From NCBI GenBank assembly GCA_023146115.1, contig JAGLCS010000010.1, forward strand, positions 1-60,892: 60,892 nt of DNA, written 5' to 3'. Under the pieces are notes generated by a model. The model had not been told where the DNA came from. It saw only the letters and a program-made list of their open reading frames with translations, and ran no database searches. This stretch comes from Abyssibacter sp. (GTDB lineage: Bacteria > Pseudomonadota > Gammaproteobacteria > Nevskiales > OUC007). Made by a program: the position numbers and the translations under genes. Positions 42,661 to 51,931 of this stretch are shown piece by piece; within the stretch, counting starts at the first letter, position 1, and each line of letters opens with the position of its first letter.

Positions 42661-43792
42661 GTAGCGGAGTGCCTCTTAATGGAGCTCGCTGCGCTGCTAC
42701 GGGGGCTGGAGGCGTAGCTGCCTCCTTCTACCCAATCGCATTACGAATAGGTCAAATTTGTAGATTGGGCGACGCGGACATGGGTGCTGCGGAACGACGT
42801 TGTGGAATCAGCGCCGGTAACGCAGTGGCTGGCGGGTATCTGCTTCAGACAGATGCCCGGCAGGCTGAGGACAAGGATGCCTCATCCCCCGCCGTGCGTG
42901 ATAGTGGGTCTTAACCCCACCGAGGGGATGCTCGCGCCATAGCAGCGTAGGGTATGTAACCTCGACCAAACACAGGGCCACCTTGGGTTCAACAACCGTC
43001 TGAAATGGCGACAAAAAACCCTTCAATGGTCGCGCGCAACCGCTTACGGGCGGCGTTGCGGCGAGCCAACGAGCCCCTCATCGCGAGAGCCAAATGATGG
43101 GGTTGGTGGATAGCTTAACTGTGTAAAAGCATCCGACATGCTGGATGCAATTTGGTAAGTGACATGTAGTAATGGCCGTGACCTTCGGGGTCTGGATGTA
43201 GGAGTGGTCAGATAGTGTGGTACCGGAGATGCTTTGGAATCTCGGTCCCGGGAAGAAGCCGCAGAGCGATCTGCGTCAATGTGAGGTTGAAATCTCACTG
43301 CCTATCTGACTAGCCAGCGGCGCATGTTTCGACACGTAAGGCTAACGCGGGAACTTCGACAGGCAACTGTCGGAGGGGAGCTTCGGCAAGTAGGGGTGAC
43401 AGGAAGGTGGGTGTCGATACATCCGAAGTACTCACCGAGGTCGTTTGCGTGGCAGCGCGACCGATAAACCCGAAAGCTGGAACCGACTGCGACGACGACC
43501 ACCGGGCCTGTGCCTGGCGGTCGGCCCTTCGGGGCCACGTGGTAAAGCGCTGGCAACCGGTGAAACGGGGACAGCGATCAATGCAGGGTTGGCGCCCTGC
43601 TCATGGCAAACATAGGAGGACGACGGCGTAGTGCCGAGCGACGCTCGGCATGAGGCCGAGCGGTGGAGCGAACCACCCGAAAAACAGCGGTGCGTATCAG
43701 CGATCCGTCAGGACATAATCGCTGAGCATCTTCGGGCGGGGACGCCCATAGGACACAGTAAGAACCCTTAGGGGAGGGCTTCGGCCCTCCCC
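42661..43792 (+). ncRNA. Large unclassified structured RNA (about 1.1 kb or more)
   Basis: No credible protein frame covers this stretch, yet it is dense with perfect or near-perfect stems. Examples: 42731-42737 with 42763-42769; a 13-bp stem 42830-42842 with 42850-42862 (one mismatch); 42883-42889 with 42924-42930 enclosing 42904-42908/42916-42920. A junction closed by GTCAGATAG 43207-43215 / CTATCTGAC 43302-43310 contains three hairpins (GAGAT/ATCTC, CGCAG/CTGCG, GTGAG/CTCAC). Further stems are CGACAG-GCAA-CTGTCG (43357-43372), GGCCC-TTCG-GGGCC (43523-43536), GTGCCGAGC/GCTCGGCAT (43631-43651), TCAGCGAT/ATCGCTGA (43697-43725) and a final GGGGAGGGC-TTCG-GCCCTCCCC (43771-43792). C(UUCG)G and GNRA loops are stable only if the + strand is transcribed. 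Ends are uncertain; hairpins continue upstream to 42193. It lies beside a small element and before the mer operon. Family not recognised. Confidence 0.75.
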
Positions 43793-43928
43793 GCTTGGGA
43801 CTGGTTTCTGAAGGTCGGCAATCAGCCCAAAGCGGCCGTTCTACCCGCTACTAATTTCGTCCGTGCTAACTGGGCCGTACCCAATGGCACAGATCAGACA
43901 GAGATTTGATCGCAACTGGTGGGCTGTG

Positions 43929-45341
43929 TCATCCCGCGCAACACGACAATTGCGATACATCACGCTGAAACGTCTGCGCGCACAGCTTGATGGCCTCGGC
44001 GTACACGAGATAAGGAAACAACATCCCGGCGAGCTGTTCCACGGTCAGCCGCTGGCTGATCGCCAAGGCCGCGATCTGAATGATCTCGCCCGCCTCCGGT
44101 GCCAGTATCTGCGCCCCGATCAGCACGCGGGATTCAGCGTCGATCACCAGCTTGATGAAACCGCGCTCATCAAAGTTGGCCAGTGCCCGTGGCACCTGAT
44201 CCATTTCAAGCCTGCGGGAATCCACCTCAAGGCCTTGCTGCTCGGCCTGGGTTTCGCTCAAACCCACCGTGGCCACCTGCGGGTCGGTGAAGATCACCGC
44301 CGGCATCGCCGACAGATCGAGTGTGGATGCAATGCCGTGCATGGCGTCTGCCGCGCGCGTGCCGCCGGCGGCTGCCACATAGACGAACTGCGGCAGCGTG
44401 GTGCAATCACCCGTGGCGTAGATGTCCGGTGCTGAAGTTCGCAGGCGTTCATCGACCAGAATCGCGCCGGTGCGGTCGCTTTCCACTCCGGCCGCGCCCA
44501 GGCGCAATACTTCTGTGTTGGGCCGCCGCCCCGTTGCGATCAGTAAACGCTCCGCGACCAAGGCCTCATCACCGACATTGACGGTAAACAATGCGCCGTC
44601 ATGCGCAATCGAAGATGCCGTGGTATCCAGGCACACGTCGATGCCTTCGCCGCGCAAGTACGCACATAATCCGTCGCCCAGCGCCGGGTCTTCGGAGGAC
44701 AACAAGCGGCTGCGTACCAGCATGGTCACCTGGCTGCCCAGGCGGGCAAACGCCTGGGCCTGCTCGACAGCGACCACGGAGCCACCAATCACGATCAGTC
44801 GCGGTGGGCACTCGCCGCTGCGCATGGCCTGCGTCGAGGTCCAGAACGGCGTGCCCGGCAGGCCCTTGATGCTCGGAATGGCCGGGGACGCGCCACTGGC
44901 AATCAGAATCCGGTCAGGCGCAATGTGTTGATCACCGTGGTCCGTTCGCACAGTGAGCGATTTTGGTCCATCAAACCAGGCTTCTCCGCGAAGCAAGGTG
45001 ATGGCGTCTTGCTCATCGATGATGCGCTGGTACTTGCTCTGACGCAGTTCGGCCACGCGTCGCTCGCGTTGCTGCATCAATCGCAGCGGGTCAATGTCGG
45101 CCTCGGCCGTGTTCAGTCCCTCGAACGGCACGTGGCGTCTGTCGTGCGCAAGCTGCGCGGTGCGAATCATGATCTTGGAGGGCACGCAGCCCACGTTGAC
45201 GCAGGTGCCGCCGATGACTTCGCCGCGTTCGACCATCGTCACTCGTGCACCCAGTTCGGCAGCACGGATGGCACACGCAAAGGCACCCGAGCCACTCCCG
45301 ATGATGGCGATATGCAGTGTTTCTGATGTCGCGTCAGTCAT
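43929..45341 (-). CDS. merA: Mercuric reductase
   Basis: A 470-residue flavoprotein that reduces Hg(II) to volatile Hg(0) with NADPH in the cytoplasm. It has the FAD site IAIIGSGSGAFACAI, the redox-active pair GTCVNVGCVPSK (C47, C52), the NADPH domain IGGSVVAVEQAQAF, and the C-terminal mercury-delivering pair SCC three residues from the end. It is the short form without an N-terminal heavy-metal (MerP-like) domain. The start overlaps the merP stop (ATGA). Last gene of merTPA. Confidence 0.96.
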   Translation of the reverse strand: MTDATSETLHIAIIGSGSGAFACAIRAAELGARVTMVERGEVIGGTCVNVGCVPSKIMIRTAQLAHDRRHVPFEGLNTAEADIDPLRLMQQRERRVAELRQSKYQRIIDEQDAITLLRGEAWFDGPKSLTVRTDHGDQHIAPDRILIASGASPAIPSIKGLPGTPFWTSTQAMRSGECPPRLIVIGGSVVAVEQAQAFARLGSQVTMLVRSRLLSSEDPALGDGLCAYLRGEGIDVCLDTTASSIAHDGALFTVNVGDEALVAERLLIATGRRPNTEVLRLGAAGVESDRTGAILVDERLRTSAPDIYATGDCTTLPQFVYVAAAGGTRAADAMHGIASTLDLSAMPAVIFTDPQVATVGLSETQAEQQGLEVDSRRLEMDQVPRALANFDERGFIKLVIDAESRVLIGAQILAPEAGEIIQIAALAISQRLTVEQLAGMLFPYLVYAEAIKLCAQTFQRDVSQLSCCAG

Positions 45342-45634
45342 TGATCGCCCTGCACCATTGTCGCTGGATAGCCATTTGCCGCGCTTGCAGCGGCGATGGC
45401 CTGCGGATCGGCGAGCGTATCGTCATACGTCACGATGGCTCGGCGCTGCTTGTAAGACACCTCCACGTCCTGCACGCCCTCGACACTATTCATCGATTGT
45501 TTGACGATGTATCGACAGCCTGCACAGGTCATCTTGTCGATGTCGAAGGTGGCGACAGCCTCTGCTGCATTCGCTCCAAACGGCAGCAAGGCGGCAAGCA
45601 GAATCGTGCTCATACTGAGTTTCTTGGTCATCAT
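45338..45634 (-). CDS. merP: Periplasmic mercury-binding protein
   Basis: 98 residues with a signal peptide (STILLAALLPFGANA) and one heavy-metal-associated domain carrying MTCAGC (C37, C40). It picks up Hg(II) in the periplasm and hands it to MerT. The heavy-metal fold is complete (EGVQDVEVSYKQRRAIVTYD). Located between merT (25 bases) and merA (four-base overlap). Confidence 0.93.
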   Translation of the reverse strand: MMTKKLSMSTILLAALLPFGANAAEAVATFDIDKMTCAGCRYIVKQSMNSVEGVQDVEVSYKQRRAIVTYDDTLADPQAIAAASAANGYPATMVQGDQ

Positions 45635-45659
45635 CGTGATCTCCGGGTAATGGCTGTCT

Positions 45660-46019
45660 TCACGCGTCCAGCAGCGGTGCCAGCCACGGGAATGCCAGCG
45701 CCAGCAGTGTCAATGCGGTTGCGATCATCAAGATGGATTTGAGCAGCCATCCAGGCTGACGCTCGGCACAGTCCTCGGACGCACAGACCTTGGGCGCCCG
45801 AAACCAGACCTGGTGGTGACCCAGCGCCAGCAGAATCAGTGTCGCACCGAGGAAATACGGCTGGTATGGCGCTAGCACGCCCAACTGCCCCAGCCATGCA
45901 CCGCCCAACCCCAGGCTAAAGAACAACAGCGGCAGAATGCAGCAACTGGACGCGGCGATTGCGCCGACCAGGCTGCCTGTCGTGAGCCAAGTTGATTTTC
46001 GGTATGTGGGCGTTTGCAT
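45660..46019 (-). CDS. merT: Mercuric ion transporter
   Basis: 119 residues with three helices. The first helix holds the vicinal pair SSCCILP (C26, C27) and the cytoplasmic loop has a second pair (C79, C84), both diagnostic of MerT. It moves Hg(II) from MerP into the cell for reduction. First gene of the structural operon; the leader from the predicted start site is about 20 bases. Confidence 0.95.
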   Translation of the reverse strand: MQTPTYRKSTWLTTGSLVGAIAASSCCILPLLFFSLGLGGAWLGQLGVLAPYQPYFLGATLILLALGHHQVWFRAPKVCASEDCAERQPGWLLKSILMIATALTLLALAFPWLAPLLDA

Positions 46020-46048
46020 CGCAGTCTTGATTGGGGAACCTGCGGGCT

Positions 46049-46079
46049 ACGATGCAGTCTGTAACCGTTACAAGGTCAA
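46049..46079 (-). promoter_or_regulatory. mer promoter/operator (MerR-type, 19-bp spacer)
   Basis: Read on the minus strand: -35 TTGACC (46079-46074), a 19-base spacer containing the dyad TGTAACCGTTACA (46060-46072), and -10 CATCGT (46054-46049). The overlong spacer with a centred dyad is the hallmark of MerR-activated promoters, which MerR untwists when mercury is bound. Confidence 0.85.
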
Positions 46080-46102
46080 GCCCTCGCAATCAAGCAACCA
46101 CG

Positions 46103-46567
46103 ATGTCAGCAACTAACGCGATCACCATAGGAGACGCTGCCCGACGCAGCGGCATCTCGCCAGAGTCCATTCGGCATTACGAGCGAATCGGCCTGCTACC
46201 CAGCCCCGTGCGTGGTGACAATGGCTATCGCTACTTCTCTCAGGAAACGCTTGATCGGCTGGCGACTATCCGGGCCTGGCGAGACATCGGCATGTCGCTG
46301 GACGAGATTCGCGAGCTGAGCACCGCCACTGATGGCGAAGAGATGCGGTGCGGGACCGTGCAGCGCCAGTTGCTGGCACATGCGGGTGAGGTTCGCAGCA
46401 GAATTCAGTCGCTAAAGGCGCTGGAGTCCCGGCTCAGGCGCTTGGCGTCGGAGTGTGATCCGAGCCGTGATGAGTGCCCGGTTGTTCGTCAGATGGGCCG
46501 CTCGTCACCGTCGCCACTCGGCGGCGACGGCTGGACCGTTAAGCGCTTGTGTAATGGGCGTCGATAG
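46103..46567 (+). CDS. merR: Mercury-responsive MerR regulator
   Basis: 154 residues from the ATG at 46103, divergent from merTPA. HTH ITIGDAARRSGISPESIRHY is followed by the wing YRYFSQ and a dimer helix. Three cysteines at about 83, 118 and 125 fit the mercury site, but the last two are separated by six residues (CDPSRDEC) where classic MerR has eight. The C-terminus past residue 130 is longer than usual. The longer frame from 46031 would run through the operator and is unlikely. Confidence 0.88.
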   Translation: MSATNAITIGDAARRSGISPESIRHYERIGLLPSPVRGDNGYRYFSQETLDRLATIRAWRDIGMSLDEIRELSTATDGEEMRCGTVQRQLLAHAGEVRSRIQSLKALESRLRRLASECDPSRDECPVVRQMGRSSPSPLGGDGWTVKRLCNGRR

Positions 46568-46793
46568 CGCCTGGCGCGCTGGCGTATGCCACTAAGAAAA
46601 TACGGGGCAATCCGCTCGGCCACGCCGGAGTCCTGTTCGCGCTCCTGGCAAGGAACGAGACGAGACTCGTGCCCATTCCACTCGAACCACGAGTGGCGCC
46701 GTCCAAAGGCGCGAGAAGGCCCGGCCCCAAAGATGTTCGCGAAAATTGATCAGTTTTACTGGCTGACATCCTGGAATTCCCAGACTCTCGTTG

Positions 46794-48098
46794 TCAGGCA
46801 CTTTTAGTAGAGCCGTCGGAGGCACTGAAGCTCACACACACCCGAGTGCCACCAGTGTCTGTGAGATCAAACTCCATGATCCACCCAAACTGCCGGCAAA
46901 TCTCGGCGGCGATATACAGCCCGAAGCCTTGGCCATCGTGTCCCACGTTCGCACCGCGGGCATGTGGCTCCATTAACTGTTGTGCATTGTCGATATCGAG
47001 CCCACATCCGGTATCGGATATCTTCAGCGTCCCGCCTGTGAGGGCAATGTCGATCTGGCCGTTGTGTGTGTACTTGATGGCGTTGCCAAGCAGGTTGCGT
47101 ATGAGAATCCCGAGTAGCTGCTCATCTGTCATGATGGTTAAAGGTTCAACGGCTTCTATCGTCAGTCGAATGTCTTTCGCGCCGATCAACGACGCGGCTT
47201 CGTCCGATTGACTTTGCAGTACGTCATGCACTGGCACTGGCGGGAAGGCGTCCGTTGCGGCAGTTGCCAAACGTGATAACAACATCAATGCGTCAATGCT
47301 GCCGGACATTCTCTCCACGGCATCCTTGATGCGTTGCAAGGTTTTTGCGTTGGCGGCGTCGTTTTTCTCACGCTCGAGCATGACATCCACAGCGCCACCG
47401 ACGATGGCGAGCGGCGTGCGCAGTTCATGGCTCGCCATTGCCGACAAATGCTGTTCGCGGCGCACGAACGCATCCATCTCCGCCAAGTAACTATTCAAGG
47501 TTTGGGTTATTCCGGACAGCGCTCGGTCCGAGCTGTCGGGCTCCAACCGCATCCCACGCTCAGATGGTGTGAGCTGACTGACTGAGTTGGCGAGATCATT
47601 CAGTGGCCGGATCATTGACCGGGCCATGCGCTGTGACATGTACGCCGCCAGCAGCGTCAAAAGGGCTGCGCATGCCAGAACGGCGTACATGAAGTTCGCC
47701 TCGCTGACCTCGATAGCGGTGACATCGGTCGCTACAAACACAGAGCCACCGGATACATCCCGCCGGCTGACTTCGTAGATGCGTCCGTCGTGCGCAACGT
47801 CTTCAAGTTGATTCTCGATGCCTTGCCGTATCCAATCCGGAACGCTGGTGTAATTCGGCTCACCGTGTGGAACAAAGTAGGCGCGGTAGGCATCTTCGAT
47901 GATGGACACAGTGCTGCCCATTTCCCGGCCCTGCGCGGCGACGTACGCCACCTGACCGTTGATCGCCGTGTCCATGATGGTCTTTTCCAGCTGTTCATTG
48001 AAAAAGATGGCAACGCCACCCAATCCGAACGCGATCAGCGCACTGACCGCTATCAGCCCCCATGACACACGCGACTGAATGGACGATGTTCTGGTCAC
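46794..48098 (-). CDS. Two-component sensor histidine kinase
   Basis: 434 residues. There are two membrane helices (about 12-32 and 137-157) around a periplasmic sensor, HAMP-like RMARSMIRPLNDLAN, phosphoacceptor H-box SAMASHELRTPLAIVGG, N-box RNLLGNAIKYTHNG, and G-boxes DTGCGLD and GQGFGLYIA. It overlaps the response regulator gene by four bases, so the two are partners. In the same operon are a PAP2 phosphatase and an LTA-synthase-like enzyme, pointing to envelope stress or cationic peptide sensing (inference). Confidence 0.93.
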   Translation of the reverse strand: MTRTSSIQSRVSWGLIAVSALIAFGLGGVAIFFNEQLEKTIMDTAINGQVAYVAAQGREMGSTVSIIEDAYRAYFVPHGEPNYTSVPDWIRQGIENQLEDVAHDGRIYEVSRRDVSGGSVFVATDVTAIEVSEANFMYAVLACAALLTLLAAYMSQRMARSMIRPLNDLANSVSQLTPSERGMRLEPDSSDRALSGITQTLNSYLAEMDAFVRREQHLSAMASHELRTPLAIVGGAVDVMLEREKNDAANAKTLQRIKDAVERMSGSIDALMLLSRLATAATDAFPPVPVHDVLQSQSDEAASLIGAKDIRLTIEAVEPLTIMTDEQLLGILIRNLLGNAIKYTHNGQIDIALTGGTLKISDTGCGLDIDNAQQLMEPHARGANVGHDGQGFGLYIAAEICRQFGWIMEFDLTDTGGTRVCVSFSASDGSTKSA

Positions 48099-48784
48099 TG
48101 GCGGGACTCTGCGATCAATTGATAACCGTAGCGATGAATCGTGCGCAGCATTTTATGTTTGGCACCTTCGTCAATCGCCTTACGGATGGCGTGCACATGG
48201 GTTCGCAAGGTGTCGGATTCGGGTGGTGAGTCGCCCCAAACCGCAAACTCCAGGTCGGCGCGCGTCACAGCATTGGGGTAAGCCCGCATCAACACCTCAA
48301 GGACGCGCTCGGATGTGCGGTTCAACTGCACAGGCTGCCCATCAATCGAAATTCGGCGTTGACCCAAATCGAAGTTCAGCGCGCCAACCTGCAAGGTGTT
48401 TAATGCCGGCATGTTGCGCGCGATCAAAGCTTGCAAGCGGGCCTCCAGTTCCGGCAAATCAAAGGGCTTGACCAAGTAGTCGTCGGCGCCAGCGCCAAAG
48501 CCTTCCAGTTTGTCCGACAACTGATCGCGTGCGGTAAGCATCAGCACCGGAACACGTTTGTCAGCGTCCTGGCGCATGCGGCGACAAATCTCCAGACCAG
48601 TGACTTTGGGCAGCATGACATCCAGCACGATGACGTCGTAGTCGTGACTGACAGCCAAGTGCAGGCCGGTGATGCCATCGGGCGCGTGATCCAGCACATA
48701 GCCCTTGGGCTCCAGATACTCGAAGAGGTTCTCCGCGAGTTGCGGGTTGTCCTCCACAATCAGCAGCTTGCATCCAGTTGTCAT
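48095..48784 (-). CDS. OmpR/PhoB-family response regulator
   Basis: 229 residues. Receiver domain with KLLIVEDNPQLAENL, phospho-Asp in YDVIVLDVMLPK, TARDQ and the conserved Lys in DYLVKPFDLPE; C-terminal winged helix with TSERVLEVLMRAYPNAVTRA and TLRTHVHAIRKAIDEG. It pairs with the overlapping kinase gene. Likely controls its own operon (25 bases downstream of the PAP2 gene) and perhaps others. Confidence 0.94.
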   Translation of the reverse strand: MTTGCKLLIVEDNPQLAENLFEYLEPKGYVLDHAPDGITGLHLAVSHDYDVIVLDVMLPKVTGLEICRRMRQDADKRVPVLMLTARDQLSDKLEGFGAGADDYLVKPFDLPELEARLQALIARNMPALNTLQVGALNFDLGQRRISIDGQPVQLNRTSERVLEVLMRAYPNAVTRADLEFAVWGDSPPESDTLRTHVHAIRKAIDEGAKHKMLRTIHRYGYQLIAESRQ

Positions 48785-48809
48785 GGCCCACTCGCTGGGG
48801 ATCGGTCAG

Positions 48810-49481
48810 CTACCAACGATAGCCGATCGACAAGCCTGGCACCGCATCTCCGGCATGCGGAATGATCGTCGGGGACAAGCGCAATCGTCCCGGCCCGACC
48901 TCATGGGGGTCCCCCATGAAGTAGTTGCTCGCAATGCCTATAGCAGCCCCGGCCAGCACGTCGGACCAATAGTGGTTATTGGAGTGCACCCGCGACCAGC
49001 CCACGTAACTCGCGGCCAGGTAAGCCGGCGCGCCTGCCTTCCAGCCGTAATGCTTGTTGATAAATGCGGCGCCGGTGAATGACAGTGCCGTGTGACCCGA
49101 TGGGAATGACTGGCCGGCCCCGTTGGGGCGCTCGGCATCAATGGCGTATTTCAAGCCGTATGTCGCAACATAGGCGCGGCCTACTGCGGTGATCAACTCA
49201 CCGCGCCGCGACCCCGGGATGACATTGCTCAGCAGCGAAAGCTCGCCGGACTGTAGCGCCGGGTTGTTTTGGTAGATGCCGTCTGCCAATCCGATGTTGG
49301 TGTCTCTCGGCGCGGAGTCGCCGAAGAAGAACGTGAAGCCCAACGCCGTCAGGGGAATTGCGAACTGCAGCAAGTCGCCACTGGTTTCTACCGTTTCGTC
49401 GAAGCTGCTGGGCACCGATGCCGCGACTGAGCAATATCCAGCGAGCAGCACGGTCATGAAACGCTTGATCGAAACGTTCAA
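48810..49481 (-). CDS. PAP2-superfamily phosphatase
   Basis: 223 residues with the three phosphatase signatures: KYAIDAERP (K-x6-RP), SFPSGHTAL (PSGH) and SRVHSNNHYWSDV (SR-x5-H-x3-D). A signal or membrane helix is at the N-terminus. Such enzymes remove phosphate from lipids such as undecaprenyl pyrophosphate, phosphatidate or lipid A in the periplasm. It overlaps the sulfatase-like gene by four bases. Substrate not determinable. Confidence 0.9.
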   Translation of the reverse strand: MNVSIKRFMTVLLAGYCSVAASVPSSFDETVETSGDLLQFAIPLTALGFTFFFGDSAPRDTNIGLADGIYQNNPALQSGELSLLSNVIPGSRRGELITAVGRAYVATYGLKYAIDAERPNGAGQSFPSGHTALSFTGAAFINKHYGWKAGAPAYLAASYVGWSRVHSNNHYWSDVLAGAAIGIASNYFMGDPHEVGPGRLRLSPTIIPHAGDAVPGLSIGYRW

Positions 49482-51451
49482 TTAGCCGTTCCAATCATTG
49501 CCGGGATGGCACCGGTGCTCTCGATCGGGCCGTACTTCTTCGTCGTGTAGGCATGCTGTGCCCACGTGGCATGCGCCAGCGCTCGCTTGGTCAGCAGCGG
49601 GTTGTCGGGGGCTGGAATCAAGGTCGTGCCAGTCCAGCGCCAAGTGGTCGGGGCCAAGTCCGGCCGAAGCACAACCAGTTCGTGGTCTTCCATGAACGCC
49701 TGGTTGTCGCGAAACTGCATGATCGCCCGCCCCGCGTCATATGACTCGGTCAAATCGCGCCCAACCATCGGGTGGACCGATGGCACGCCGAGCATCGACA
49801 AGGCTGTCACGGGCAAATCCAACTGGCTGGCAACCTGTGTTTGGATTTTGGCTGGAACTGGGCCGCCCAAGAACAACGCTGGAATCCGGAAGCGCTCAAC
49901 GGGAACCAGACTATCCCCATAGACGCGGGAGTTGTGGTCAGCGACGACAAGAAACAGTGTGTCGTCCCAATAGTCTGCTGACTGTGCCTTTTCGAAGAAC
50001 TGACCCAGTGCCCAGTCTGCGTACTTGACGGCATTCTCTACGCGGCCGGCTGGTTCAGCGAAATGCTCAATACGGCCTTCCGGGTAGTCGAACGGTTCGT
50101 GGTTGGTTGAAGTGAACGCAAAAATAAACTGCGGCTGTTCGGATTGAGGCTCCGCGAGCATGTCGTGTACACGGTCCAGCAGATACTCGTCCGCAACACC
50201 CCAGGTAGAGCGATACAAGTTGCTATCGAAATTGCGCTCCTCGGTGACATGCTGAAAACCGTTGTTGGACAGGAAGCGGCGCATGTTGTCGAAATTTGCG
50301 TCTCCGCCGTACACGAAGTGTGTCTGCCAGCCTGCAACGCCCAGTGTTCTGGCGATGGTGTAGAAGCCCTGCTGAGCGCCGGGTAGCTTGACAACACTGC
50401 GGGCCGGACTGGGCAGAAAACCAGTGGTGACGGCTTCGATACCGCGCACCGAGCGTGTGCCGGTGGCAAACATGTTTTCAAACCACCACCCTTGTCCGGC
50501 CAGCGCGTCAAGGCTTGGTGTCACTGGCAGGCCACCCAAACTGCCGACAAATTCTGCGCCAAGGCTTTCTTCCAGGATCAGTACGAAGTTCTTGTAACGA
50601 CGTTCGGAGGCGACAGTTTGCCGGTGGTGGGTGGATGCTTGTTTGGTAAAGTCTTCTGTCTGAATGTGCTGCATATCGGCCTTGACGATTGCCAAGGCAT
50701 GCTCGGGCGTCATGTCACCGTATTGCGTGTCGAGACCCTCTTCATTCTTGAGGGCATAGATCGCATACCCGATTGAATACAGGGAGTTCAGGGCGATGTC
50801 GTTCAGGGTCTGACTGGATGTCACCGCAGCACTTGCGGGATTCAGTGCTCGATGGCCGGTGGTGCCGCGTGCAAAGGCAAGGCACAAAACGAGCACCGGC
50901 AGAAACCAGGCGATCGTCGCAGGCGAGTGTGGAGACGTTCTGGCGGTCAACTGGCGCATCTGCCAGAACACGCCGACGATGGCGGTGATGACCAAGGCGC
51001 TCCCACCGAGCACAATGGCTGCTCTGGAAGCCAGCAACATCGACAACACCTCCCGAGCATTTTCGAGGTACTCGAAAAACAAGCGGTTGGGCCGAACGCC
51101 ATACTCAGCCATGAAGTCTGGCGTGGCGATTTCCAGCATCAGCGCCAGCCCCGCAATTGCAGCGACGTAGGTAGCAATGAAATGCCGCCATACTCTCCAT
51201 GTGGGCCGATGATGCAGCAGCGCAGTTGCAATAACGGCCGGCGCAATCATGATGGCTGCGGTCTGCAGGTCCATTCTCAGGCCCCACCACATCAGTTGAT
51301 TCAACTCCGAGGTGCTGCCGATCAATTCAGCATGAATCACCAGCAGCCAGATTCGAAACAATGTCCAGCCCCCGACAAATAGCAAGGCCGTGGTTAACAG
51401 CATCAGATATGGCTGAAACTTGAAGGTCGATTGTGCGTTTGTCTGGCTCAT
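49478..51451 (-). CDS. LTA-synthase-like sulfatase-fold membrane enzyme
   Basis: About 657 residues. Five membrane helices in the first 220 residues are followed by an extracytoplasmic alkaline-phosphatase-fold domain: ILEESLGAEFVGSLGGLPVT, the nucleophile region FATGTRSVRGIEA, HFVYGGDANFDNMRRFL, and metal ligands VADHNSR and FAFTSTNHEPFDYP. The family includes lipoteichoic acid synthase and the OpgB/MdoB phosphoglycerol transferases; in a Gram-negative it probably decorates periplasmic glucans or lipids. Start at 51451 or 51460; neither has a good ribosome site. First gene of a four-gene operon with PAP2 and the two-component system. Confidence 0.88.
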   Translation of the reverse strand: MSQTNAQSTFKFQPYLMLLTTALLFVGGWTLFRIWLLVIHAELIGSTSELNQLMWWGLRMDLQTAAIMIAPAVIATALLHHRPTWRVWRHFIATYVAAIAGLALMLEIATPDFMAEYGVRPNRLFFEYLENAREVLSMLLASRAAIVLGGSALVITAIVGVFWQMRQLTARTSPHSPATIAWFLPVLVLCLAFARGTTGHRALNPASAAVTSSQTLNDIALNSLYSIGYAIYALKNEEGLDTQYGDMTPEHALAIVKADMQHIQTEDFTKQASTHHRQTVASERRYKNFVLILEESLGAEFVGSLGGLPVTPSLDALAGQGWWFENMFATGTRSVRGIEAVTTGFLPSPARSVVKLPGAQQGFYTIARTLGVAGWQTHFVYGGDANFDNMRRFLSNNGFQHVTEERNFDSNLYRSTWGVADEYLLDRVHDMLAEPQSEQPQFIFAFTSTNHEPFDYPEGRIEHFAEPAGRVENAVKYADWALGQFFEKAQSADYWDDTLFLVVADHNSRVYGDSLVPVERFRIPALFLGGPVPAKIQTQVASQLDLPVTALSMLGVPSVHPMVGRDLTESYDAGRAIMQFRDNQAFMEDHELVVLRPDLAPTTWRWTGTTLIPAPDNPLLTKRALAHATWAQHAYTTKKYGPIESTGAIPAMIGTAN

Positions 51452-51931
51452 GCCCCCCATGCTGCCGGGGGGCGTGTACAACGCATGTTGGGGAGATGTT
51501 CAGAAGTTGTTTTTAAGTGGGCTCGGTCGTGCCGGTGTGCCTGCCCTTATATTGCGGTCTTGGATGCAGACATTCAGCGCAACACCCCGTGTTCAAATTT
51601 CGGCGCTGTTGCTGACCGAAATGCTGGGTGTCTTGCTGCGTGTTCGACGGCCATTGAACTATCCCCCTTCACTGGCATGCGAGTGAAGCAGGGCAAATTT
51701 TGATGTTGGTTCAGCCATCGCGCGCTAGAGCACATCTGCGATGTGCGACTGTTCGCTGGCGCTCCATAGCACCTTTGGGCTCCATGCATGCTTGGCTGCT
51801 GTTGGCCTCTTGACCCCGTAGCACGCTAAAGACGTAGCATGTTGCAACTAGTCCGCCGTTGGCCGTGTAGTTCAATCAAGTTTGTGAATGCCAACAGCGT
51901 TTAGACGATTTATTGCGAGGGTGTCATCTGC
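51452..51931. other. Intergenic region between divergent operons
   Basis: About 480 bases that should contain the promoters of the sulfatase operon (leftward) and the glutaredoxin-MauE gene (rightward). The only clear structure is the perfect repeat GCACATC (51730-51736) / GATGTGC (51740-51746). Short frames present have no family features. Confidence 0.5.

Noticed and set aside
43407-43631. Protein-coding frame inside the structured RNA
   Set aside because: No ribosome site or family features, and the stems explain the sequence better.
42661-43792. Group II intron
   Set aside because: A GTGCG word occurs at 42894, but I find no domain V hairpin (AGC ... GTTC type), no reverse transcriptase and no clear exon junctions.
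42661-43792. RNase P RNA, tmRNA or rRNA piece
   Set aside because: None of the invariant sequences of these RNAs (such as the RNase P GAGGAAAGTCC core or the tmRNA GGGGCTGATTCTGG start) is present.
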